Source: an uncultured Rikenellaceae bacterium
GTDB taxonomy: Bacteria; Bacteroidota; Bacteroidia; Bacteroidales; Rikenellaceae
Assembly (NCBI GenBank): GCA_947054185.1
Contig: CAMRVW010000003.1
Location: 1-37,608 of the forward strand
Length of the DNA stretch: 37,608 nt
Direction: 5' to 3'
Part shown: positions 1 through 7,879 of the stretch, in pieces
Numbering within the stretch: the stretch's first letter is position 1
How the letters are laid out: each line of letters begins with the position of its first letter
Notes under the pieces: generated by a model
What the model was told of the DNA's origin: nothing
Databases searched by the model: none
Seen by the model: only the letters and a program-made list of their open reading frames with translations
Made by a program: the position numbers and the translations under genes

Positions 1-150
1 TGGGGGGATTTTATGCCCACCGCGAGGTGCGGGCTGCTCGGGACTCGTAACCTCGTCCCGTCCACAAGGAATTTTGCTTACGTCACACTTCGTTATGCCG
101 GGAATAGGAAATGTGTGCGGTTTCGTTACACTCAAACCGCGGTGCAGAAC
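1..150 (+). repeat. GC-rich intergenic block (element B), copy 1
   Basis: No gene is supported here. The block shares short exact matches with two other places in the window: TGCCCACCGCGAGGTGCG (13-30) recurs on the minus strand near 32450-32467, and CACTTCGTTATGCC followed by a GGTTT-rich hairpin resembles the minus strand of 32690-32760. A looser match is 10990-11250 on the plus strand. The block is cut by the window edge, so its full length is unknown. It holds small self-complementary stretches such as GTGCGGTTT with AAACCGCG. Function unknown. Confidence 0.5.
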
Positions 151-354
151 AAAAATCGTGCTTGGTAAAGTTGGGAAGTAAGGCGTGTGTTCGGCAAGTA
201 TTGACGTAAGCGTCCGTTATCTTTTGCCATAACTCTTCCGTTTATTGTTTGCCGCACTGCCCTTATTGTCTGCCGTTCTGCCTCCGCACCCTTACCGCGA
301 GAGCCATGGCCCATGTTTTGATATACTTTAGGAATCACCCCCAAAGGCCAAAAA

Positions 355-411
355 ACGTCTGAGTCATAAATGTGTAAGACGCATGTCGAAACACATTTAT
401 GACTCAGACGT
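355..411 (-). terminator. Large covarying hairpin, element A copy 1
   Basis: Perfect 21-bp inverted repeat (355-375 with 391-411) around a 15-nt loop (376-390) that contains GAC and GTC, which could pair again. On the minus strand the stem is followed by a run of T (complement of A at 351-355), as in an intrinsic terminator, so it probably ends transcripts of the PCMD gene. The stem is identical in copy 2 and changed with compensation in copy 3. Confidence 0.75.
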
Positions 412-447
412 AATTATTCCTTAGTTGTTCATCAAAAATATCAAAAC

Positions 448-462
448 GGGGTCCGTGACCCC
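448..462 (-). other. Small ACG-loop hairpin, element A copy 1
   Basis: On the minus strand this reads GGGGTC-ACG-GACCCC followed by GTTTTGA. It is one of five instances of a hairpin with the invariant loop ACG (others at 10872, 11373, 11898 and 33199), all lying downstream of gene 3' ends. Confidence 0.6.
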
Positions 463-607
463 TCCCCCGGAAGGGCCGCCGGAGGCAGTTTTCGCAAAAT
501 AAACGGCAATTCCCGCAAATCAAAACGGCAATTCCCGCAAATCAAAACAGCAGTTCTCGCAAAACAATAACGGCAGTGCCGCAAAATGTACGCCACTGCC
601 GTCGCAG

Positions 608-1558
608 TTAATATACCAACTTTACGTTGTCTATCCAGAATTTGGAGCCGGGGCATCCGACGAATGCGCCGCCATAACCGGACGAGAATCGCAATATAAG
701 ATGAGTTATGGGGGCGTCGTGATCCCACCCCACCTCTTGAATGGGCACTCTGTCGCCCTTGGAGTTGATGGTGAACTGGGGTTCTCTGGTCGTGAGATCC
801 ATGTATGGCTTGAAGAAAGGCTTGTCGGTTATGTCGCCATACTCGACGGTCATGCGGTGGCCATTGGTCCACTCGGGGCTCTCTTGCGAGTATTGCTGCC
901 ATGCGGTGCCCACCCGTTTGGCATATACGTTGCCGTCGGCGTCCTCCCAGCGGCTTTGAAGGAGCAGTTGCACCTCGGCGGCATTGGTGCCGTCAAGCTC
1001 TTTGTCGCGGCCCGTGCCGCTTATCTTCAGGCGCTTGCCGCCATCTTGTCCCTGCTCGAACTTATAGTCGAACTCAAGGGCTTTTAGTCTGTCTGTGAAC
1101 GGTATGCCCATCACCAACTTGGACTGGGGGTCGCGGGCGTCTCTTACAGGCTCTGGCAGCATACCCAGAAAGGCGGTGCCTGTTGATAAGACCGTGATGC
1201 TGAAAAGGCCTAACACCTTGCAGCCGTCTATGCGGGTCTCGAGACGGGCGCAATAACCGTCGCCCCTTTTTTCTGGAAAGACGGTGACGCTGCCCTTGCT
1301 CACGCCGCTGACCTTGGCAAGGACGTTAGAGGTGGCCCAGGGCGACCCTTTGGGGACGTATGGTGTGTTGGGCATAAGCGTGTCGGTGGCGCCTATCTCA
1401 TAGAGGAATACCGTATTGCCGCCTATTATGCCCGACTCTTTGACTTCGCGTACAACCCATTGATTCATATCGCCAAAAGCGATGGGAACTATCTTTTCCT
1501 GTCCGTAAAGCGGCAGTGCCGAGGCGAACATCATTCCCAATGCGATCTTTGTTTTCAT
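608..1558 (-). CDS. PCMD-domain secreted protein
   Basis: A 316-residue protein with an N-terminal signal peptide (about residues 1-20, basic start, hydrophobic core, ending LYGQ). The rest resembles the PCMD family (putative carbohydrate metabolism domain), common in Bacteroidales exported proteins: a segment with KLVMGIPFTD and LEFDYKF near residues 145-168 and a C-terminal beta-rich end with FWIDNVKLVY, like a jelly-roll carbohydrate-binding fold. No catalytic motif is seen. It sits downstream of the sulfotransferase on the same strand, but 155 bp and a terminator-like hairpin separate them, so it is probably its own unit. Its stop codon abuts element A copy 1. The family call is from memory of its sequence pattern; the role (surface glycan binding) is inference. 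Confidence 0.7.
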   Translation of the reverse strand: MKTKIALGMMFASALPLYGQEKIVPIAFGDMNQWVVREVKESGIIGGNTVFLYEIGATDTLMPNTPYVPKGSPWATSNVLAKVSGVSKGSVTVFPEKRGDGYCARLETRIDGCKVLGLFSITVLSTGTAFLGMLPEPVRDARDPQSKLVMGIPFTDRLKALEFDYKFEQGQDGGKRLKISGTGRDKELDGTNAAEVQLLLQSRWEDADGNVYAKRVGTAWQQYSQESPEWTNGHRMTVEYGDITDKPFFKPYMDLTTREPQFTINSKGDRVPIQEVGWDHDAPITHLILRFSSGYGGAFVGCPGSKFWIDNVKLVY

Positions 1559-1603
1559 AAATAAAGTTGTTTTGGTCTCACGGAGTGTGTTTTTTCTGTT
1601 TTC

Positions 1604-1650
1604 AAACGCAGACGGACGAAAAGGGATCCCTTTCGTGACATCTGCGTTTT
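1604..1650 (-). terminator. Terminator-like hairpin after sulfonation operon
   Basis: An interrupted inverted repeat: AAACGCAGA (1604-1612) pairs with TCTGCGTTT (1641-1649), and inside it CGAAA-type arms flank a GGGATCCC centre. It lies between the stop of the sulfotransferase and the start of the PCMD gene, so it probably closes the sulfonation operon. The T-run is short, so Rho-independence is not certain. Confidence 0.55.
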
Positions 1651-1713
1651 ATCTTTACACAAATCCTGCCAAATAGAGAAAAATACTAAAAAACAGAGAT
1701 TGAAGCGCATGTT

Positions 1714-2820
1714 TTAGAGGTGATACCCCCACTGTTCGAGCGCATAACCCCAGTTTTCCTCAACGATGCGGCGGGTGCGCTCTTCGTATTGGTATGCATT
1801 TTTGCGATAGCCCTTCTTGCCGCCGATATATGCCTCTATGGCCGGACGCGCCTCTTCGAAGCCGTCAAGCGACAGCTCGCGGTATATGCGCTCGGTCATT
1901 CCGAGAGGGTCGGCCTCGAAGTCCTCGAAGCGCACCTCTATCAGATGCCCCTCGGGTATGAGGCTCTTCTGCTCTTCATAGCGGGTGTAAAGGTCGGTAT
2001 ATGTGCTTATGATGTTGGCTTCGATCTGGGCAGGCTCGATGTCTTGCAGCTTCAGAGGCTCTATGACGTTGGTGAAAAAGCTGCGTGTGGACTCGAACAC
2101 GGTGTATGGGTTGCGCACAAGATAGATGAACCGCGCATTGGGGAACATCTCGAGTATTTCGCGTATGTGACCGGTGTGGGGCGGGTTTTTAGAGAGGTAA
2201 CGTTTGCCGCCCGTGTTGTGAAGCGACGTTTTGACCATGCGCACAAACTCTCGTTTGTAAACCTCTCGTTCATGCTCCGAACATGTGCGGAATGTCAGGT
2301 ACTTGTCGGAATACTCGCGGGTGTGACGGGGAAAGTACCAGAAATGATAGAACGAGTAAGGCACCAGGTTTGACATTGCAAACTCCTCTTCCTGAGGCAG
2401 ATCGGGCCCAAGCTCCATATTGTCGGTGGGACGGCGTTCGGGCATCACGGCAGAGACCAGAAGGTGGAAAAGCCTGCGGCCGAAGAACATGATGTTGGGG
2501 AACACCGTCTGATAGGTGGTGGTGTAACCGAACTGCTTGTCTTTGCAGAATATGTTGTGTACGAAGGTGGTGCCGCTGCGCCAGTGACCGAGTATGAACA
2601 ACGGAGCATCGTCTAACGGCATCTTCTTGACCCTGAGTCTATAGGCCAGCTCCTCAAACAGACGTCCACCGTTGAGCAAGGCGCAAACAAAGGCCGTGAG
2701 CAGGTATTTGCCCCTATATTTTTTGTCTATCTTCTTATCACGCACCACTTTACGAAAGGCTCCCCAGCGGGCGCCGACCAACGGATTGGTGGGAAGGGTG
2801 CTGAAATTCAATCTTATCAT
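1714..2820 (-). CDS. PAPS-dependent sulfotransferase
   Basis: A 368-residue protein of the Sulfotransfer_3 type. The 5'-phosphosulfate-binding loop is GHWRSGTT (residues 78-85). A KNPPHTG segment (211-217) precedes the 3'-phosphate-binding region RFIYLVRNP (about 230-238), followed by VFESTRSF, where S244 or S247 fits the conserved serine. Such enzymes move the sulfonate of PAPS to a hydroxyl or amine. It starts 2 bp after the stop of cysN, so it is the last gene of the PAPS operon. There is no signal peptide; residues 40-52 are hydrophobic, so membrane association is possible. The acceptor is unknown. A cluster of this kind in Bacteroides thetaiotaomicron is reported to sulfonate steroids (recalled, not checked), so a lipid or sterol acceptor is plausible but inferred. 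Confidence 0.88.
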   Translation of the reverse strand: MIRLNFSTLPTNPLVGARWGAFRKVVRDKKIDKKYRGKYLLTAFVCALLNGGRLFEELAYRLRVKKMPLDDAPLFILGHWRSGTTFVHNIFCKDKQFGYTTTYQTVFPNIMFFGRRLFHLLVSAVMPERRPTDNMELGPDLPQEEEFAMSNLVPYSFYHFWYFPRHTREYSDKYLTFRTCSEHEREVYKREFVRMVKTSLHNTGGKRYLSKNPPHTGHIREILEMFPNARFIYLVRNPYTVFESTRSFFTNVIEPLKLQDIEPAQIEANIISTYTDLYTRYEEQKSLIPEGHLIEVRFEDFEADPLGMTERIYRELSLDGFEEARPAIEAYIGGKKGYRKNAYQYEERTRRIVEENWGYALEQWGYHL

Positions 2821-2822
2821 AA

Positions 2823-4325
2823 TCAGAGTTTATCCACAATGTTTGCAATGGCCTTGACGGCATCGTCGGTGTCGGCGTCGATGGTGTGCGCACCCTCGAT
2901 GTTATGGCCGACCACTATCACGGTGTGACCCTCATGTGAGAGCTTGTCGGCAAGCAGGCGCACCGTCTCTTCCGACTTAAGCGAGCTGCCGGTGACCGAT
3001 ATGACTGTGCCGGCGCACGAGTGTTGCTCCGACGACTCGACAGGACCTATTATCATACCCACGGCCGATGTGTTGTTGGTTATGGGGTCGATAAGGATGA
3101 AGGCGCCGGTGTTTTTGTTTTTGGCGTAAGCGTCGAAGAAGAGGGGCTTGCCGGTGGTGAACACGACACGACCTATCTCATTGAGGCTTAGGCGGTCGGC
3201 CTTGGTCTGCTCCATGGTGTTGACGTCAACGCGATATTTTATGCCGTCGATGTGGGCGCGTGTCGTATTGGTGGTGTGTTTGATGAAGAACTTCTTTTCG
3301 GGATCCATGGGCTCTTCGTCCATCCACACGACCATGGCCTCGAAGTTGCGCGATACGAACGGGAGGTTGTCGGGGTGCACGAGCATCTCGCCGCGCGACA
3401 CGTCAATCTCGTCCTCAAGCGTCACTGTCACGCTCTGAGGGGGGAAAGCCTCCTCCTGCTCACCCTCATAGACGTGTATGCCCTTGACGGTCGACTGCTT
3501 GCCAGAGGGGAGCGCCATGACCCGGTCGCCCTTGCGTATGACGCCCGAGGCCACCTTGCCGGCAAAACCGCGGAAGTCGAGGTTGGGACGCATCACATAC
3601 TGCACGGGGTAACGCAGGTCGGCATAATTGTGGTCGGAGTCGACACGCACCGTCTCAAGGAAGGTGAGCAGCGGCATGCCATCGTACCACGGCATGTTGT
3701 CGGAACCCTCAACCACGTTATCGCCCTTGAGTGCCGAGAGCGGTATGGGGGTGATGTCGGGTATGCCCAGAGGTGAGGCGAAGGCCATATAGTCGCCGAC
3801 GATGCCGTCGAACACGGCCTTGTCGTAATCCACAAGATCCATCTTGTTGACAGCCAGCACCACATGCTTGATGCCCAGCAACGACACCAGATAGGTGTGG
3901 CGGCGCGTCTGGGTGATAACGCCGCTGCGGGCGTCGACAAGTATGATGGCAAGGCCGGCGGTGGAGCCGCCCGTTATCATGTTGCGGGTGTATTGCTCGT
4001 GACCGGGGGTGTCGGCAATGATGAACTTGCGTCGGTTGGTCGAGAAGTAACGATAGGCCACATCTATGGTGATGCCCTGCTCGCGCTCGGCTTTGAGGCC
4101 GTCGAGCAGCAGCGCATAGTCTATGTTGTCGCCGGCGTTACCCACACGCTTGCTGTCGCGCTCAAGGGCGTCGAGCTGGTCTTCATAGAGCTTTTTGCTG
4201 TCGAACAACAGACGCCCTATGAGGGTCGATTTACCGTCGTCGACCGAGCCGGCGGTGAGCAGGCGGAGAAGGTCTTTCTTCTGGTCGCGGTCGAGAAATT
4301 CCGTTATGTTGAGTTTTGATTCCAT
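2823..4325 (-). CDS. cysN: Sulfate adenylyltransferase subunit 1 (GTPase)
   Basis: A 500-residue protein. With CysD it makes adenosine 5'-phosphosulfate from ATP and sulfate, driven by GTP hydrolysis. The elongation-factor-type GTPase motifs are clear: GSVDDGKST (26-34), DTPGHE (105-110) and NKMD (160-163), followed by two beta-barrel domains. A 149-bp gap separates it from cysD; the sulfotransferase follows after 2 bp. It is longer than E. coli CysN (about 475): residues 437-500 resemble a shortened APS kinase with a ruined P-loop (VTGSSLKSEET where CysC has FTGLSGSGKST), listed as a finding. Since an intact separate cysC is in the operon, this tail is probably not catalytic. Cytoplasmic. 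Confidence 0.95.
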   Translation of the reverse strand: MESKLNITEFLDRDQKKDLLRLLTAGSVDDGKSTLIGRLLFDSKKLYEDQLDALERDSKRVGNAGDNIDYALLLDGLKAEREQGITIDVAYRYFSTNRRKFIIADTPGHEQYTRNMITGGSTAGLAIILVDARSGVITQTRRHTYLVSLLGIKHVVLAVNKMDLVDYDKAVFDGIVGDYMAFASPLGIPDITPIPLSALKGDNVVEGSDNMPWYDGMPLLTFLETVRVDSDHNYADLRYPVQYVMRPNLDFRGFAGKVASGVIRKGDRVMALPSGKQSTVKGIHVYEGEQEEAFPPQSVTVTLEDEIDVSRGEMLVHPDNLPFVSRNFEAMVVWMDEEPMDPEKKFFIKHTTNTTRAHIDGIKYRVDVNTMEQTKADRLSLNEIGRVVFTTGKPLFFDAYAKNKNTGAFILIDPITNNTSAVGMIIGPVESSEQHSCAGTVISVTGSSLKSEETVRLLADKLSHEGHTVIVVGHNIEGAHTIDADTDDAVKAIANIVDKL

Positions 4326-4474
4326 GGTCTTGTTTTTTTGTGTGTTGGTGTCCTCGGGCCTGTGAGGGCAATATGGCTCGCCTTAACCTGCCTTGCGGCC
4401 TGCATGACTCATTGCGTCAGGCGACATTACGGCCTTTTACAAGGCATTGTCGCCATGCCTTTCAGAGAGGCGTT

Positions 4475-5383
4475 TTAGAAATAGCCCTCGCGCTTTTTCT
4501 GCTCCATGCTCCCCTCCTGGTCGAAGTCGATGACGCGTGTGGTGCGCTCGCTCTTGGTGGTGGTCATCATCTCCTCGACGATCTTTTCTATGGTGTCGGC
4601 CTGAGACTCTATGGCGCCGGTGAGGGGGTAACAACCGAGGGTGCGGAAACGGACTGTGCGCATCTGTGCCCTGGCGCGCATATCGGCTGGCATGCGGTCG
4701 TCATCGACCATGATGAGGTTGCCGTCGACCTCGACCACAGGGCGCTCCTTGGCGAAATAGAGCGGCACTATGGGTATGTTCTCGATGCGTATATACTGCC
4801 ATATGTCGAGCTCCGTCCAGTTGGAGAGGGGGAACACGCGTATCGACTCGCCCTTGTGTATCTTGCTGTTATAGATATCCCAAAGCTCGGGACGCTGGTT
4901 TTTGGGGTCCCACTGGTGGAAACGGTCACGGAACGAGTAAATGCGCTCTTTGGCGCGCGATTTCTCCTCGTCACGACGGGCACCGCCGAAAGCGGCATCG
5001 AACTTATATTTGTCGAGGGCCGCAAGAAGCGCCTGCGTCTTCATAAGGTCGGTATGCACCTTGCTGCCGTGGGTGAAGGGGCCGACACCGGCATTGAAAG
5101 CCTCCATGTTAGACTCGACTATGAGGTTCCAGCCATGCTCGCGCGCATACGTGTCGCGGAACTCTATCATCTGACGGAACTTCCACTTGGAGTCGATGTG
5201 CATCAACGGGAACGGCACCTTACCGGGGGCGAACGCCTTTTCGGCAAGGCGAACCATCACCGACGAGTCTTTGCCTATCGAGTAAAGCATGACGGGGTTT
5301 TCAAACTCGGCCGCCACTTCCCGTATGATATGGATAGACTCAGCCTCAAGCTCTTTGAGGTGGCTCAATTTGTAATCTGACAT
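4475..5383 (-). CDS. cysD: Sulfate adenylyltransferase subunit 2
   Basis: A 302-residue protein, the same length as E. coli CysD. It forms APS with CysN. The PP-loop nucleotide motif YSIGKDSSVM lies at residues 34-43; DKYKFDAAFGGARRDEEKSRAKERI and the C-terminal YF end fit CysD. The start is the ATG at 5383, giving MSDYKLSHLKELEAESI, typical for the family. The reading frame stays open for 76 more codons upstream, but that part overlaps cysC in another frame and looks unlike any CysD. It begins 11 bp after the cysC stop. The large downstream gap to cysN (149 bp) is unusual within this otherwise tight operon. Confidence 0.95.
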   Translation of the reverse strand: MSDYKLSHLKELEAESIHIIREVAAEFENPVMLYSIGKDSSVMVRLAEKAFAPGKVPFPLMHIDSKWKFRQMIEFRDTYAREHGWNLIVESNMEAFNAGVGPFTHGSKVHTDLMKTQALLAALDKYKFDAAFGGARRDEEKSRAKERIYSFRDRFHQWDPKNQRPELWDIYNSKIHKGESIRVFPLSNWTELDIWQYIRIENIPIVPLYFAKERPVVEVDGNLIMVDDDRMPADMRARAQMRTVRFRTLGCYPLTGAIESQADTIEKIVEEMMTTTKSERTTRVIDFDQEGSMEQKKREGYF

Positions 5384-5394
5384 TATTTGGGTTT

Positions 5395-6015
5395 TTATTG
5401 TTTGCAAATGTTGGTTATCTGTCGTGCGGCGATGTGTCCGCCTATGGCTTTCATGATGATATCGACACCCTCGTCGAGGCTCACCTTGGAGGTGTCGATG
5501 GTAAGATTGGGGCGGGCGGGAACCTCGAAGTCGGAGTTGACGCCCGTAAACTCCTTGATAAGGCCGGCACGCGCCTTTTTGTATAGACCTTTGACATCGC
5601 GCGCCTCGCACACCTCAAGCGGGGTGTCGACATATATCTCGAAAAAGTCTTCCTCGCCGATGATGCCGCGGGCAAGCTCACGCATGCGGTCGGTGGGGCT
5701 TATGAAGGCGGCTATGGTTATGACGCCGGTGTCGACGAAGAGTTTGCCCACCTCGGCGATGCGGCGTATGTTTTCATGGCGGTCGTCGAGCGAGAAGCCC
5801 AGGTTGTTGTTGATGCCAGAGCGTATGTTGTCGCCGTCGAGCACACGGCACAGGCGTCCTTCGCCATGCAGCCTGCGCTCCAAGGCCAGGGCCAGAGTGC
5901 TCTTGCCCGACCCCGAGAGGCCGGTGAACCATATCATGACGGCGTGTTGCCCCAAAAGAGCCTCGCGGGCAGTGCGCGGCAGTGTTTCGACAGGATAGAT
6001 GTTTTCTTGCTTCAT
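5395..6015 (-). CDS. cysC: Adenylyl-sulfate kinase
   Basis: A 206-residue APS kinase that phosphorylates APS at the 3' position to give PAPS, the sulfonate donor for the downstream sulfotransferase. The intact P-loop is GLSGSGKST (32-40), followed by DGDNIRSGINNNLGFS with the conserved Asp/Asn/Arg that bind APS, and by the FISPTDRMRELAR and GLYKKARAG segments of the family. It stands alone rather than fused to CysN. It lies 11 bp from the transporter gene upstream and 11 bp from cysD downstream, so it is cotranscribed and perhaps translationally coupled. A kinase without nearby PAPS reductase favours PAPS use in sulfonation. Confidence 0.95.
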   Translation of the reverse strand: MKQENIYPVETLPRTAREALLGQHAVMIWFTGLSGSGKSTLALALERRLHGEGRLCRVLDGDNIRSGINNNLGFSLDDRHENIRRIAEVGKLFVDTGVITIAAFISPTDRMRELARGIIGEEDFFEIYVDTPLEVCEARDVKGLYKKARAGLIKEFTGVNSDFEVPARPNLTIDTSKVSLDEGVDIIMKAIGGHIAARQITNICKQ

Positions 6016-6026
6016 CGGCTCAAGGG

Positions 6027-7877
6027 TTAAAATTTCCAGAAAAGAGGCACCAGCAGCACCGTTATTATAAAGGTCAATATGTTGAGCGGCAGCCCTATGC
6101 GCATATAGTCACGGAACTTATAGTTACCCAGGCTCTGCACTATAAGGTTGGTCTGATAGCCTATGGGGGTGGAGAAGCTCGACGAGGCCGCAATGCATAT
6201 GACCACGAAGAAAGGCATGGGGCTGACACCCATCTGCTCGGAGATGGCCAGCGAGATGGGAAAGGTGAGGGCTGCCGCGGCGTTGTTGGTCACTATCTCG
6301 GTAAATATGTTGGTTATCAAAAACATGGCGGCAAGCACCGCATATGTGCCCCATGACGACGAGAGCTCTATCACCTTGGCGGCTATCATGTCGGCGAATC
6401 CCGAGTTTATCATGCCCTTGCTTATGGCGAAGGCCGAAGCCACCGCTATGAGTATGTCCCAGCTTACGAACTTGGTATATTTACGTGCCGGGAATAGCTT
6501 TGTCCACGCCATTATGACCATCACTATGGCGGCGAAGAAGAACATGTCGAGCGTACCGCTTTTAAGGGCCGGGAAGAAGTGGTCGAGCGGCAGGCCGGTG
6601 AATGCGCGCGATATGTCGTCGGCATAGTCGCCCAGTGTGGCGCCAGTTATCATGAATATGAGCAGGCAGAGGGCAAACCATCGCGTCTTCTTGCCGCTGC
6701 GGGGGGTGTAATCGCCGCGCTCGTTGACAGTATAGAATACGCGCGACTCACCCCATGTCGGCATGAAGCTGTCGTCGGCCAGAAGCACCAGGTTGTCGCC
6801 CTCTTTGAGCACCAACGACCCCAACATCTCGGAGATGCGCCCGCCGTTGCGGTGCACCGACATCACCTCGGCACCGTAATGGCGATAGAAGTCAAACTCG
6901 CCGAGGCTCTTGCCTATGCCGGGGAAACGCGGCCCCAGCACCGCCTCTATCTGCTTGGTGGCGCGACGCACAAAATCGGGGTCGGCATTGAGCATGCAGC
7001 TCAGCTCGACGCCCTCGTTGGCAAGCAAGTTGCTTAAAGCCTGCGACTTGCCGGCGAGCACAAGGGTGTCGCCCTCATGGAGGGTCTCTCCCTCGGGGTT
7101 ATGTATTTCAAGTCCGTCGCGTATGATGGTGCGCACCTCGGTTTGCGGAAGCCTGTCGACGGAAAGGTCGGTGACGACACTTCCCGCAAGGCGGCTGCCG
7201 TGCGGTATCATCACGTTATAGAGGTATTCCTTGACGGGTTCTTCGCGCCTGCCACGCTTGCCTCGTTCGCCAGGCAGAAGCATATTGCCGAAGAGGATGA
7301 TGTATATGATGCCCACCACCGTTACCACCAGGCCCACCTTGCCGAGCTCGAACATGGAGAAGCCGGCGAAACCGGCGTCGAGCATCATGCCGTGTATCAC
7401 AAGGTTGGTCGATGTGCCTATGAGCGAACATATGCCGCCGAAGATGGTGGCGTATGAGAGTGGTATCAGAAACTTGGTCGAGGGCAGGTTGATGGACTCG
7501 CTCCACTTTTTTATTATAGGGCCGAATATGATGACCACCGCCGTGTTGTTGAGAAAGGCCGATATGGCCGCCACTGCCGGCAACAGACGCATCTGTATGC
7601 GCGCTATGGGCATCTTGGTCATGGGCAGCACCCTGCTTATTAGTGTGCTCAAAGCACCCGACTGACGCACACCCTCGCTGACGAGAAAGAGCACCGCCAC
7701 CGTGATCATGCCCTTGTTGCTGAAGCCGGCAATGGCCTCCTTTGGTGTTATGATGCCCGCAAGCATGAGCAACACGACGGCCGAGAAGAGCACCAGCCCC
7801 GGACGCATGACATCTTTGGCCAACACCACTATCATGCCCGCAAGCACCAGCAATACTATCACGGAGTGTGTCGTCAT
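6027..7877 (-). CDS. SLC13-type anion transporter with RCK_C domains
   Basis: A 616-residue integral membrane protein of the SLC13/DASS-type permease family, probably importing sulfate by sodium symport. The first half has several hydrophobic helices (VIVLLVLAGMIVVLA at the start; FLNNTAVVIIFGPI around residue 110, the first helical-hairpin signature). A central soluble part (about residues 205-390) contains two TrkA-C/RCK_C-like domains, for example LHEGDTLVLAG and LKEGDNLVLLA. The second membrane half carries FTEIVTNNAAAALTFPIS and SSSFSTPIGYQTNLIV, the second signature. It starts 2 bp after the cysQ stop. The operon context points to sulfate as substrate; this is inference, since other SLC13 members move dicarboxylates or phosphate. 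Confidence 0.88.
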   Translation of the reverse strand: MTTHSVIVLLVLAGMIVVLAKDVMRPGLVLFSAVVLLMLAGIITPKEAIAGFSNKGMITVAVLFLVSEGVRQSGALSTLISRVLPMTKMPIARIQMRLLPAVAAISAFLNNTAVVIIFGPIIKKWSESINLPSTKFLIPLSYATIFGGICSLIGTSTNLVIHGMMLDAGFAGFSMFELGKVGLVVTVVGIIYIILFGNMLLPGERGKRGRREEPVKEYLYNVMIPHGSRLAGSVVTDLSVDRLPQTEVRTIIRDGLEIHNPEGETLHEGDTLVLAGKSQALSNLLANEGVELSCMLNADPDFVRRATKQIEAVLGPRFPGIGKSLGEFDFYRHYGAEVMSVHRNGGRISEMLGSLVLKEGDNLVLLADDSFMPTWGESRVFYTVNERGDYTPRSGKKTRWFALCLLIFMITGATLGDYADDISRAFTGLPLDHFFPALKSGTLDMFFFAAIVMVIMAWTKLFPARKYTKFVSWDILIAVASAFAISKGMINSGFADMIAAKVIELSSSWGTYAVLAAMFLITNIFTEIVTNNAAAALTFPISLAISEQMGVSPMPFFVVICIAASSSFSTPIGYQTNLIVQSLGNYKFRDYMRIGLPLNILTFIITVLLVPLFWKF

Positions 7878-7879
7878 AA

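Larger units (their letters stand above)
241..605 (-). repeat. Dispersed intergenic repeat (element A), copy 1
   Basis: This is one of three copies (others 11689-12000 and about 33001-33288). Read on the minus strand, it starts right after the stop codon of the PCMD gene with about five units of 21-23 bp (CGGCA or variants at 483, 504, 526, 548 and 571 on the plus strand). Then come a GC-rich segment, a small ACG-loop hairpin (448-462), a large hairpin (355-411), a conserved stretch near 300-350, and a distal arm (241-283) repeating GGCAGTGCGGCAAA-like motifs in the opposite orientation. It looks like a non-autonomous mobile or structural element that also ends transcription. No ORF is conserved between copies. 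Confidence 0.75.

Noticed and set aside
132..344. A 70-codon frame in element A copy 1 and a comparable one at 32956-33147 in copy 3
   Set aside because: Both begin in the conserved part, but copy 2 has a stop in the same frame and the amino acid sequences do not align well, so coding is not conserved.
355..411. Integron attC site
   Set aside because: The long perfect hairpin lacks the attC core words and unpaired signature bases, and no integrase is in the window.
483..600. Regularly spaced 22-bp words that look like a CRISPR array
   Set aside because: The units run head to tail with no unique spacers, the words are degenerate and no cas genes are present.
4316..5380. A 354-codon plus-strand frame opposite cysD
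   Set aside because: A shadow of cysD caused by biased codon use; cysD has full-length family motifs.
5384..5611. N-terminal extension of cysD
   Set aside because: The 76 extra codons overlap cysC and are unlike any CysD; the ATG at 5383 gives the normal 302 residues.
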